A program made the translations under genes and the position numbers. A model generated the notes under the pieces. That model made no database searches. It was not told the DNA's origin and was given only the letters and a program-made list of their open reading frames with translations. Shown here piece after piece: positions 1 to 6,995 of a stretch of DNA of 14,527 nucleotides (positions within the stretch are counted from its first letter, which is position 1; every line of letters starts with the position of its first letter). The stretch comes from Acetobacteraceae bacterium (GTDB taxonomy: Bacteria; Pseudomonadota; Alphaproteobacteria; Acetobacterales; Acetobacteraceae), in assembly GCA_947476855.1 (NCBI GenBank), contig CANJSR010000067.1:1-14527 (forward strand), written 5' to 3'.

Positions 1-5
1 CGACC

Positions 6-1262
6 ATGCATGTGGTGATCATCGGGGCCGGGATTGTCGGCGCCGCCTCGGCCATCGAGCTGCTGCGCGACGGCCATCGGGTGACGATCGTCGAACCCGG
101 CGATCCGGGCGGGGAACAGGCGGCGAGCTACGGGAACGGCACGCTGCTGAACCCGAGCTCGGTGATCCCGATGTCGTCGCCGGGGCTGTGGAAGAAGGTG
201 CCGGGGTATCTGGCTGATCCGCTGGGGCCGCTGGCGATCCGCTGGTCCTATCTGCCGAAGCTGCTGCCCTGGCTGCGCCGCTTCATCCAGGCTGGCGCGA
301 CGGAGGCGCGGGTCTCCGCCACCGCCCATGCTCTGGCGCCATTGCTGGCGGACAGCCCCGGGCTGCATCGCCGCCTGGCCGAGGAAGCCGGTGTCGTCGA
401 GCTGATCACCCGCCAGGGCGTGCTGTTCGTCTTCCCCGACCGTGCCGCGTTCGAGGCGGAGGGCCTGTCCTGGCGCCTGCGCCGGGAAACCGGGACGAAG
501 TGGCTCGAACTGGACGAGGATGAACTCCGCCAGCGCGAACCGGCTTTGCACCGGCGGTATCGGTTCGGCGTGCTGGTGGAGGAGAACGGCCAGTGCCGCG
601 ACCCCGGGCAGTATGTCGCGGCTCTGGTCCGCCATGCCGAGGGGCTGGGTGCTGTGATCAGCCGGACCCGCGCTACCGGCTTGCGGATCGAGGCCGGGCG
701 GCTGCGCGCGGTCCTGACCGACGCGGGGGAGATCGCCTGCGACAAGGCGGTGCTGGCGGCCGGGGCGCGGTCGAAGGATCTTGCCCAGGCGGCGGGTGAC
801 TACGTGCCGCTGGAAACCGAGCGTGGGTATCACGCCGTCATCCAGAACCCGGGGATAGAACTCCGCCATCCGATGATGCCGAGCGATGGGAAGATGGCGT
901 TTGCTATGACGCCGGCGGGGTTGAGGATTGGGGGGCAGGTGGAACTCGCGGGGCTGGAGGCGGAACCAAACTGGAAGCGAGCCGAGGTGCTGCTGCGGTT
1001 CGCGCGCACCGCCTATCCGGGGTTGCCATCCGACGTGACGCCGGACCAGGTGAAGGTGTGGATGGGGCACCGGCCCTCCACCCCCGACGGGCTGCCCTGT
1101 ATCGGGCCGGCGTCCGGCTGCGCGGACGTGGTGCATGCCTTCGGGCATGGGCATGTCGGGCTGACGGCGGGACCGATGACCGGGAAGGTCGTGGCAGCGA
1201 TCATCGGGGGGCGGCCGTCCCCCATTCCGCTCGATCCCTATTCCATCCGGCGGTTTGCCTGA
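6..1262 (+). CDS. FAD-dependent oxidoreductase, DadA-like D-amino acid dehydrogenase
   Basis: A 418-residue protein that looks complete. It opens with a Rossmann FAD-binding motif, GAGIVG at residues 7-12, followed by the usual acidic end of the second beta strand (VTIVEP). The C-terminal part carries the DAO-family signature GHRPSTPDGLPCIGP (from about residue 354) and a Gly/His-rich FAD loop (HGHVGLTAGPMTGK). Family knowledge: DadA-type enzymes oxidatively deaminate D-amino acids such as D-alanine at the inner membrane and pass electrons to the respiratory chain. The exact substrate cannot be read from sequence; other glycine/D-amino acid oxidases share this fold. The ATG at 6 is only five bases from the window edge, so the ribosome site and promoter are not visible. 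It ends 47 bp before tsaE and may be co-transcribed with it, though the gap is wider than the overlaps inside the following operon. Confidence 0.8.
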   Translation: MHVVIIGAGIVGAASAIELLRDGHRVTIVEPGDPGGEQAASYGNGTLLNPSSVIPMSSPGLWKKVPGYLADPLGPLAIRWSYLPKLLPWLRRFIQAGATEARVSATAHALAPLLADSPGLHRRLAEEAGVVELITRQGVLFVFPDRAAFEAEGLSWRLRRETGTKWLELDEDELRQREPALHRRYRFGVLVEENGQCRDPGQYVAALVRHAEGLGAVISRTRATGLRIEAGRLRAVLTDAGEIACDKAVLAAGARSKDLAQAAGDYVPLETERGYHAVIQNPGIELRHPMMPSDGKMAFAMTPAGLRIGGQVELAGLEAEPNWKRAEVLLRFARTAYPGLPSDVTPDQVKVWMGHRPSTPDGLPCIGPASGCADVVHAFGHGHVGLTAGPMTGKVVAAIIGGRPSPIPLDPYSIRRFA

Positions 1263-1309
1263 CGGGACGCACGTTGCCCGCGACTCCGGTGCCGAGGCAG
1301 AATGCGGCC

Positions 1310-1762
1310 ATGTCGTCGCCCCGGACCATTACCCTGCCCACCTTGCCGGCCACCGAGCGGCTGGCCGGCCTGATCGCCACCCTGGTTCGTCCGGGGGATG
1401 CGATCCTGCTGGAGGGGCCATTGGGTGCGGGCAAATCCGCGTTCGCGCGGGCCTTCCTGCGCGCCGCCGCGGCCGATCCGGGGCTGGAGGTGCCAAGCCC
1501 GACCTTCACCCTGGTGCAGACGTACGAGACTGGGGTGGGGACGGTGCATCACTTTGACCTTTGGCGGTTGGATGGTCCCGGGGCGCTGGATGAACTCGGC
1601 TGGGATGAGGCGCGGGATGACATCGTGCTGGTGGAATGGCCGGACCGGCTGGGCGACCTGCGGCCGGATGACGCGCTGACGATCGTGCTGGCGTTGGAGG
1701 ACGGGGACGCACGGGTGGCCACCGTCTCCGGCTGGGCAGACCGGATCGGGCGCATCGCATGA
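1310..1762 (+). CDS. tsaE: tRNA threonylcarbamoyladenosine biosynthesis ATPase TsaE
   Basis: A 150-residue protein, the usual size for TsaE. Visible motifs are a Walker A loop GPLGAGKS (residues 36-43), the SPTF switch segment (63-66), HFDLWRL (81-87) and LVEWPDRL (107-114, with Glu109-Trp110), all in the family order. Known role: ATPase partner of TsaB/TsaD in making N6-threonylcarbamoyladenosine at position 37 of ANN-decoding tRNAs, in the cytoplasm. The ATG at 1310 was chosen because the family begins a few residues before the TLPAT segment; the open frame continues upstream to 1058 but that part overlaps the oxidoreductase gene and has no family character. The stop codon overlaps the amgK start by 4 bp (ATGA, 1759-1762), which implies translational coupling. 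Confidence 0.93.
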   Translation: MSSPRTITLPTLPATERLAGLIATLVRPGDAILLEGPLGAGKSAFARAFLRAAAADPGLEVPSPTFTLVQTYETGVGTVHHFDLWRLDGPGALDELGWDEARDDIVLVEWPDRLGDLRPDDALTIVLALEDGDARVATVSGWADRIGRIA

Positions 1763-3012
1763 GCCGGGATGAGGCGATGCGGGCGTTCCTGGCGGGCTCG
1801 GGGTTCGAGAGCGCGCGGATCGAGCCGTTGGCGCAGGATGCGAGCTTCCGGCGGTACTGGCGGTTGACGGGCGCGTTGGGGGGGGCCGTCCTGATGGATG
1901 CCCCTCCGCCCGAGGACGTGCGTCCCTTCCTGCGGATCGCGGCACATCTGGAGGCGATCGGGCTGTCGGTGCCACGGGTGTTCAAGGCGGATGCCGAGGC
2001 TGGGTTCGTGCTGGAGGAGGATTTGGGGGACGCGCTGCTGTCGGTGGTCCTGGATGGGGTGGTGGGGTCGGGTTTGGGGGGGCACGGTTATACTTCGCAC
2101 CCTCCCCCCTTGAGGGGGAGGGCTGGGGTGGGGGGTAGAACCGGCACGGACGGGGGGGTATCGACCCCTCCCCCCGTCCCCCTCCCTCAAGGGGAGGGGG
2201 GGCGTGGTGGAACCGCCGGCGTCCCCAGTCCCACGGTTGGTTCCGCCAACGTCCCCATCCCCACTGGTGGTTCCGCCGCGGTCCACGGCCCGCGGGTCCC
2301 CACCACGAACCCCACCACCGTCCTCCACGCCGCCATCGACGCCCTGATCCCCCTCCAGCGCGCCGCCCCACCTCCCGGGCTCCCGGCCTGGAACGCCCAG
2401 CCCATGGCTGAAACCGCCCTCGGCACCCTGTTCGACTGGTGGTGGCCCGCGGCCTTTGGCGCCCCGGCCCCGGACGCCGCGCGGGCCGAGGTCGGGGCCG
2501 CGCTCGCGACTATCCTCGCCCCGCTGCGAGACGGCCCCCGCTGCTTCGTCCATCGGGATTTCTTCGCCGGCAATCTCCTCTGGCTGCCCGACCGCGCCGC
2601 AGCCGGGACCACCAGCCCACGCGCCGTTGGGATCATCGACTTCCAGGGCGCCGCGATCGGCCACCCGGCCTATGACCTCGCCTCCCTGCTGCAGGACGCT
2701 CGCCGCGACATCCCCCCCGCCATCGCGGCCGAGGTTCTGGCGCGCTACCTCACCCTCCGCCCCGAGCTTGACCCGGCCGCCTTCCGCGCCGCCTATGCCG
2801 CCTGCGCCGCGCAGCGGCATCTGCGGGTGGCCTGCCAGTGGGTGCGGCTCGCGCTGCGGGACAACCGGCCGCAATATCTTGCCCATGGACCGCGCACCTG
2901 GCGCCTGCTGAACCAGGCCCTGGAGGACCCGGCCGTCGCGCCGCTGGCCAGGGCGCTCGACCGTTGGATCCCCGCCGAACAGCGCCGCAACCCGCCAGGA
3001 CTCGCCGCATGA
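1759..3012 (+). CDS. amgK: N-acetylmuramate/N-acetylglucosamine anomeric kinase AmgK with in-frame repeat insertion
   Basis: An aminoglycoside-phosphotransferase-fold kinase of 417 residues, clearly longer than the usual roughly 330-350. Visible motifs are ASFRRYWRL (residues 29-37), LEEDLGDALL (85-94), the catalytic loop VHRDFFAGNLL (264-274; Asp267 and Asn272) and the metal-binding IDF motif (292-295; Asp294). Known role: phosphorylates MurNAc or GlcNAc at the anomeric carbon; MurU then makes UDP-MurNAc, bypassing de novo synthesis and fosfomycin inhibition in Pseudomonas putida. The direct overlap with murU (ATGA at 3009-3012) supports this over a generic phosphotransferase. Between about residues 100 and 184 lies a Pro/Gly-rich stretch foreign to the family, made of an inverted doublet of a 39-bp palindromic unit (2098-2202) followed by three 10-residue tandem repeats (151-180). 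All catalytic motifs resume in the same frame, so the gene reads as intact. Whether the kinase is active is not known. Confidence 0.88.
   Translation: MSRDEAMRAFLAGSGFESARIEPLAQDASFRRYWRLTGALGGAVLMDAPPPEDVRPFLRIAAHLEAIGLSVPRVFKADAEAGFVLEEDLGDALLSVVLDGVVGSGLGGHGYTSHPPPLRGRAGVGGRTGTDGGVSTPPPVPLPQGEGGRGGTAGVPSPTVGSANVPIPTGGSAAVHGPRVPTTNPTTVLHAAIDALIPLQRAAPPPGLPAWNAQPMAETALGTLFDWWWPAAFGAPAPDAARAEVGAALATILAPLRDGPRCFVHRDFFAGNLLWLPDRAAAGTTSPRAVGIIDFQGAAIGHPAYDLASLLQDARRDIPPAIAAEVLARYLTLRPELDPAAFRAAYAACAAQRHLRVACQWVRLALRDNRPQYLAHGPRTWRLLNQALEDPAVAPLARALDRWIPAEQRRNPPGLAA
2056..2082 (+). other. G-quadruplex motif in amgK, upstream of the doublet
   Basis: Four G-runs of at least three (2056-2059, 2064-2067, 2070-2072, 2076-2082) with loops of four, two and three bases meet the usual G3+N1-7 rule on the coding strand. 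It lies at the left boundary of the non-family segment. Folding is predicted, not shown. Confidence 0.5.
2098..2202. repeat. Inverted doublet of a 39-bp palindromic unit inside amgK
   Basis: Copy A is 2098-2136 (+) and copy B is 2164-2202 (inverted), separated by 27 bp; the total of 105 bp equals 35 codons (residues 114-148). Each copy has a nine-base hairpin: A arms CCCTCCCCC (2100-2108) and GGGGGAGGG (2114-2122) around CTTGA; B arms 2178-2186 and 2192-2200 around TCAAG. A G-rich tail completes each unit. Copy B inverted matches the two addA copies at 37 of 39 positions each; copy A is more divergent. It is translated as PPPLRGRAGVGG followed by PPPVPLPQGEGGRG. The two other forward frames are closed by TGA (2111) and TAG (2136). 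Confidence 0.92.
2209..2298 (+). repeat. Three tandem 30-bp (10-residue) repeats inside amgK
   Basis: Three consecutive 30-bp units (2209-2238, 2239-2268, 2269-2298) encode GTAGVPSPTV, GSANVPIPTG and GSAAVHGPRV. Taken in the phase 2221-2250 versus 2251-2280, the DNA matches at 23 of 30 positions. The third unit is degenerate. They follow immediately after the palindromic doublet and belong to the same non-family segment of the kinase, so they probably arose with or after that insertion. Confidence 0.8.
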
Positions 3013-3752
3013 CCGTTCGTCCGCTTACCGCCATGGTCCTTGCCGCCGGCCTGGCCACCCGCATGCGCCCCCTGACGGACGACACCGCCAAGCCGCTGCT
3101 GACGCTGGAGGGGGTGTCGCTGCTCGATCATTCCCTGAACCGCCTGGCCGCCGCCGGGGTCGAGACGGTCGCCGTCAACGGGTTCTGGCACGCCGACAAG
3201 GTCGAGGCCGCGCTGCGCGCCCGCACCACGCCCCCGAGGACCGTCTTCCTGCGGGAAACCACATTGCTGGACACCGGCGGCGGCGTGCTGAACGCGCTGC
3301 CGGTCCTGGGCGAGGGCCCGTTCTACGTCATCAACGGCGATGCCTTCTGGCTGGATGGGCCGACGCCGGCATTGATCCGCCTCGCCCAGGCCTTCGATGA
3401 CAGCGTGGACGCGGTCCTGCTGGTGCAGCGCACCTTCCAGATCGCCGGCGCGGTCGGCCAGGGGGATTTCGCGCTCAACCAGTTGGGCGTGCCGCGCCGC
3501 CGGCGGGAGCGGGAGGTGGTTCCCTATCTATATGCCGGCGTGCACCTGATGCGGGCGTCCCTGCTCGACGGCATGGCGCCTGGGCCCTTCAGCATGAATC
3601 TGGCATGGAACCGCGCGATGGAAGCCGGGCGCCTGCGCGCCATCGTGCATGACGGGCCGTGGTTCCATCTCTCGACCCCCGCCGACCTCGCGGACGCGGA
3701 ACGGCGGCTGGAGGCGCGGATGACCGTCGACACGCCGCACCCATGGCTCTGA
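3009..3752 (+). CDS. murU: N-acetylmuramate-1-phosphate uridylyltransferase MurU
   Basis: A 247-residue nucleotidyltransferase. The N-terminal signature LAAGLATRMRPLT (residues 11-23) with Lys28 nearby is the nucleotide-binding loop of sugar-phosphate nucleotidyltransferases, and NGD (109-111; Asp111) is the metal-binding motif. The short length without a C-terminal hexapeptide-repeat domain fits MurU rather than GlmU or GDP-mannose enzymes. Known role: transfers UMP from UTP to MurNAc-1-phosphate to give UDP-MurNAc in cytoplasmic cell-wall recycling. The ATG at 3009 overlaps the amgK stop by 4 bp, and the 3' end overlaps addB by 10 bp. The pairing with amgK is the strongest functional evidence. 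No repeat insertion is seen in this gene, unlike amgK, addB and addA. Confidence 0.88.
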   Translation: MTVRPLTAMVLAAGLATRMRPLTDDTAKPLLTLEGVSLLDHSLNRLAAAGVETVAVNGFWHADKVEAALRARTTPPRTVFLRETTLLDTGGGVLNALPVLGEGPFYVINGDAFWLDGPTPALIRLAQAFDDSVDAVLLVQRTFQIAGAVGQGDFALNQLGVPRRRREREVVPYLYAGVHLMRASLLDGMAPGPFSMNLAWNRAMEAGRLRAIVHDGPWFHLSTPADLADAERRLEARMTVDTPHPWL

Positions 3753-6700
3753 ACCTTTTCACTATTCCAGCCCATTTGCCGTTCCTGGACGCGCTGGCGG
3801 CCGGGTGGCTGGCCCGCGCGGGGGACGATCCGCTTTCCATCGCGCGGGGGATGATCCTGCTGCCGACCCGCCGGTCGTCGCGCGGGTTGGCGGAGGCGTT
3901 CCTGCGTGTCTCGGGCGGGCGACCGTTGCTGCTGCCCCGGATCACCGCCTTGGGCGCGTTGGATGAGGCGCCGTTGACCTTGACCGGGGCGCTGGACCTG
4001 CCGCCGGCGGTCGACGAGATGCAGCGCCTCGCGGCGATGACCCGGCTGATCCTGGCAATGCGAGGGGATGGCGGAGCACCGGCGTCGGCCGACCGGGCCT
4101 GGCTGCTGGCGGTGGAACTCGCGGCGCTGATGGATGAGGCGGAGCGGTCCGAGATCGACCTGCGGGAGAAACTGCCCGACGCCGCCGATCCGGCCTTTGC
4201 GGAGCATTGGGCGAAGACGCTGGAATTTCTCCGCATCGTGACCGAGGCTTGGCCCGCCTGGCTAGCCGACAACGGCCTGATGAACCCTGCCGCGAGGCAG
4301 GTCGCGCTGCTGGATGCCCAGGCGCGGGCGTGGGAGGACACGCCGCCCGCCGACCCGATCCTGATTGCCGGCACGACGGCCGGGATACCGGCCGTGGCCC
4401 GGTTGCTGAAGGTGGTGACCCGGCTGCCGACCGGGCAGGTGGTGCTGCCGGCGCTGGACCTGGGGATGGATGACGACGCGTGGGACGCGATCGAGGACTC
4501 CCATCCCCAGGCGGGACTTGCGCGGTTGCTGGCGGACCTGGGTGCGACAAGAGGGGATGTGCTGGGGTGGTCCGGCCCCGATCTGGCTGCCCGCTCTGGT
4601 CCACCCTCCCCGCGCCCCACCGTCATGGCCGGGCCTGACCCGGCCACCCACGCTGGGTCGGTGGTGCAACATGGGTCCGACGGTGGCGGTGCCGATGAAG
4701 CGCGGGTGGCCGGGTCAAGCCCGGCCATGACGATTGGCGCCCAGGGTCAGCGTCCCCCAACGAAAGACCATCGCACTGGGACGACCATCCTCCCCTCCAC
4801 CAACTCCGGCCGCTTCGCCACGCTCTCCCGCGCCCTTCTCCCCGCCCAGGCCCTCTCCGCCTGGCAATCCCCCGCCCCCGTCGCGCTGGACGGCCTCACC
4901 CGCCTGACCGCCGCGGACCAGCAGGAGGAAGCGGAGGCGATCGCCATCGTCCTGCGGGACACGCTCGAAACCCCCGGAGCACAGGCCGCGCTGGTGACGC
5001 CGGATCGGATCCTTGCCGCCCGGGTTACCGCCGCGCTGTCCCGCTACGGCATCGTCGCCGACGACAGTGCCGGTGAGAAACTGGCCGACAGCCCGCCCGC
5101 CGTCTTCCTCCGCCTGCTCGCCCGCGCCGTGGCGGACCGGTTCGCGCCCGTCCCGCTACTCGCCTTGCTGAAACATCCGCTGACCGCCGCCGGCCTCTAT
5201 CCGGCGGCAAGCCGAGCGGAGGCGCGGGAACTGGAGGTCGCCTGCCTGCGTGGTCCACGGCCGCCGCAGGGATTGGCGGGGCTGCGGATCGCCGTCGATC
5301 GCGCGAAAAACCCCCGGCTGAAGGCCTTCCTCGCCCAGCTTGAACACTGCCTGGAACCGGCGATCCGGATCGAGACGGCTGTCCAGTCCGCGTTGGAAGA
5401 CGCCCTGGCCGCGATCATCGAGGCGGGAGAGCGGCTGGCCACCACCGTCGACACGCCGGGCCCGTCACGGCTCTGGGCAGGGGAGGAGGGCACTGCCCTC
5501 GCCGAACGCCTCTCTGCCGTGCAGGCGGTGACGCCGATGCTGCCCGACCAGCGGCGGGGCGTGCTGCCGGGGTTCCTCGACGCGGTGCTGGAGGGCGCGG
5601 TGGTGCGCGGCCGGCGGGCGGTGCGGGGGCGTGACGGGACCGAACATCCGCGCGTGTTCATCTGGGGCCTGCTCGAATCCCGGCTGCAAAGCGTCGACCG
5701 CCTGGTTCTCGGCGGGCTGGCCGAGGGCGTCTGGCCGCCGCAGACCGATCCCGGCCCCTGGCTGTCGCGCCCGATGCGCCGGCGGGTCGGGCTTCCGTCG
5801 CCCGAGGTCGTGGTTGGCCAGGCGGCGCATGACTTCCTCGCAGCCACGTGTTCGGCGCGGGAGGTCGTGCTGTCCTGCCCCACCCGCCGCGACAATGCCC
5901 CCGCGGTGCCGGCGCGCTGGCTGACGCGGCTGGACGCGTTTCTGGCTGGCCAGGGACTGCCCGGGTTGCCGGGACATCCCGCCGCCGACTGGGCGCGGGC
6001 GATGGATCTGCCAGTGGGCGGGCCGCATCCGGTGAAGCCGCCCCGGCCCAATCCGCCGGTCGCGCTGCGCCCGCGCCGCCTCGGCGTGACCGCGATCGAG
6101 ACTTGGCTGCGCGACCCCTATGCCATCCACGCCCGCCACATCCTGCGGCTGGAAAAGCTGAAGCCGCTGGATGAGGAAACCGACGCCGCCGACTATGGCG
6201 AACTGGTCCATACCGCGCTGCACCGGTTCCTGGCCGAGGTCGGTTCCGCCTGGCCGCCCGGTGCCGCCGCGCGGTTGCGCCGGATGATGGATGTGACGTT
6301 GCGCGGGGAAGGCCTGCGGCCGGCGCTGATCGCCTGGTGGGCGCCTCGGCTGACGCGGATCGCGGACTGGGTGGCGGAGCAGGAGATCATGCGCCGCAGC
6401 AAGTCCCCGCCGGCTCAGGTGAAAAGCGAGGTCGCCGGCGAGATCACCCTGCACCGCCCCGGCGGCCCCTTCACGCTGCGCGGCCGAGCGGACCGGATCG
6501 AGAAGCGGGTGGATGGGACGCTGACGATCCTGGACTACAAGACCGGCAGCGTGCCGACCCGGCGGGCGGTCGAGCAGGGGTTCGCGTCCCAGTTGCTGCT
6601 GGAGGCCGCGATGGCGGAGGCGGGCGGGTTCGGTCCCGGGTTTGCCGCAGCCTCCACCGAGTTGCTTTACTGGCGCCTGACCGGCGGCGCGCGGCCGGGG

Positions 6701-6910
6701 GAGGAGACGGCGCTGTTCCAGAAGAAGGACGACGACCTGGCGTCTCGGGTGGCGGAGGCGAAGGCGGCGTTGGAACGGCTGATCGATGATTTTGATGGTG
6801 GGAGGCCGTATTTGTCGCATCCGAACGCGGCCTGGGCGCCTCGGTACGCGGACTACGCGCAGTTGGCGCGGGTGGCGGAATGGTCCCAGGCCGGGGAGGA
6901 TGGGGGGTGA
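3743..6910 (+). CDS. addB: Double-strand break repair protein AddB, with in-frame repeat insertion
   Basis: A 1055-residue alphaproteobacterial-type AddB. The N-terminus has the degenerate helicase-like ILLPTRRSSRGLAEAFL-type motif (from about residue 32). The C-terminal RecB-like nuclease domain shows GRADR (914-918, Asp917) and LDYKTG with Asp931 and Lys933, the PD-(D/E)XK catalytic residues. I see no cysteine in the last roughly 280 residues, so the Fe-S cluster of Bacillus AddB is probably absent. Known role: with AddA, resects double-strand breaks to Chi-like sites and loads RecA. The ATG at 3743 overlaps murU by 10 bp. Residues about 293-330 (4621-4732) are encoded by an inverted palindromic doublet unrelated to the family; the surrounding low-complexity segment (about 280-350) suggests a tolerant loop. 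The helicase-like and nuclease parts remain in one frame. Confidence 0.92.
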   Translation: MALNLFTIPAHLPFLDALAAGWLARAGDDPLSIARGMILLPTRRSSRGLAEAFLRVSGGRPLLLPRITALGALDEAPLTLTGALDLPPAVDEMQRLAAMTRLILAMRGDGGAPASADRAWLLAVELAALMDEAERSEIDLREKLPDAADPAFAEHWAKTLEFLRIVTEAWPAWLADNGLMNPAARQVALLDAQARAWEDTPPADPILIAGTTAGIPAVARLLKVVTRLPTGQVVLPALDLGMDDDAWDAIEDSHPQAGLARLLADLGATRGDVLGWSGPDLAARSGPPSPRPTVMAGPDPATHAGSVVQHGSDGGGADEARVAGSSPAMTIGAQGQRPPTKDHRTGTTILPSTNSGRFATLSRALLPAQALSAWQSPAPVALDGLTRLTAADQQEEAEAIAIVLRDTLETPGAQAALVTPDRILAARVTAALSRYGIVADDSAGEKLADSPPAVFLRLLARAVADRFAPVPLLALLKHPLTAAGLYPAASRAEARELEVACLRGPRPPQGLAGLRIAVDRAKNPRLKAFLAQLEHCLEPAIRIETAVQSALEDALAAIIEAGERLATTVDTPGPSRLWAGEEGTALAERLSAVQAVTPMLPDQRRGVLPGFLDAVLEGAVVRGRRAVRGRDGTEHPRVFIWGLLESRLQSVDRLVLGGLAEGVWPPQTDPGPWLSRPMRRRVGLPSPEVVVGQAAHDFLAATCSAREVVLSCPTRRDNAPAVPARWLTRLDAFLAGQGLPGLPGHPAADWARAMDLPVGGPHPVKPPRPNPPVALRPRRLGVTAIETWLRDPYAIHARHILRLEKLKPLDEETDAADYGELVHTALHRFLAEVGSAWPPGAAARLRRMMDVTLRGEGLRPALIAWWAPRLTRIADWVAEQEIMRRSKSPPAQVKSEVAGEITLHRPGGPFTLRGRADRIEKRVDGTLTILDYKTGSVPTRRAVEQGFASQLLLEAAMAEAGGFGPGFAAASTELLYWRLTGGARPGEETALFQKKDDDLASRVAEAKAALERLIDDFDGGRPYLSHPNAAWAPRYADYAQLARVAEWSQAGEDGG
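4621..4732. repeat. Inverted doublet of a 33-bp palindromic unit inside addB
   Basis: Left copy 4621-4653 and right copy 4700-4732 are inverted repeats matching at 31 of 33 positions, with a 46-bp spacer. Each copy has its own eight-base hairpin: TGGCCGGG (4626-4633) with CCCGGCCA (4639-4646) around CCTGA; TGGCCGGG (4707-4714) with CCCGGCCA (4720-4727) around TCAAG. It is read in frame as VMAGPDPATHA through VAGSSPAMT, phrases I recognise from many spurious or insertion-bearing alphaproteobacterial ORFs. Both other forward frames have stops (TGA at 4636 and 4728). Confidence 0.92.
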
Positions 6911-6932
6911 GGGTGCTGGCTTCACGACTTCT

Positions 6933-6949
6933 CCCCCTCCCCTTGAGGG
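6933..6949 (+). repeat. Partial copy of the 39-bp palindromic unit between addB and addA
   Basis: Seventeen bases match positions 3-19 of the 39-bp unit exactly (CCCCCTCCC arm, CTTGA loop, first GGG of the right arm). The right arm and G-rich tail are missing. It lies in the 85-bp gap between the addB stop and the addA start, so it is extragenic. A perfect ten-base palindrome TTGGGCCCAA follows at 6951-6960. Confidence 0.65.
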
Positions 6950-6995
6950 CTTGGGCCCAACGCACTCAGGGCAAGCGGTCGGGACCCCGCACCCC

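Noticed and set aside
1058..1309. N-terminal extension of tsaE
   Set aside because: It overlaps the oxidoreductase gene in another frame and would make TsaE far too long; the 150-residue form has the family length.
2098..2202. Hairpins inside amgK (and likewise addA and addB) as intrinsic terminators
   Set aside because: They lie mid-gene, come in inverted pairs, and have G- or C-rich flanks rather than a T-run.
2209..2298. CRISPR-like array from the 30-bp periodicity
   Set aside because: Units are directly adjacent with no spacers, only three and degenerate, and they are inside a coding frame.
2060..2330. amgK (and addA, addB) as pseudogenes broken by the insertion
   Set aside because: The reading frame is kept without stops and all catalytic motifs follow in the same frame in each gene.
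6786..6995. N-terminal extension of addA reaching back into addB
   Set aside because: No family character, and it overlaps the addB nuclease end; family homology begins just after the ATG at 6996.
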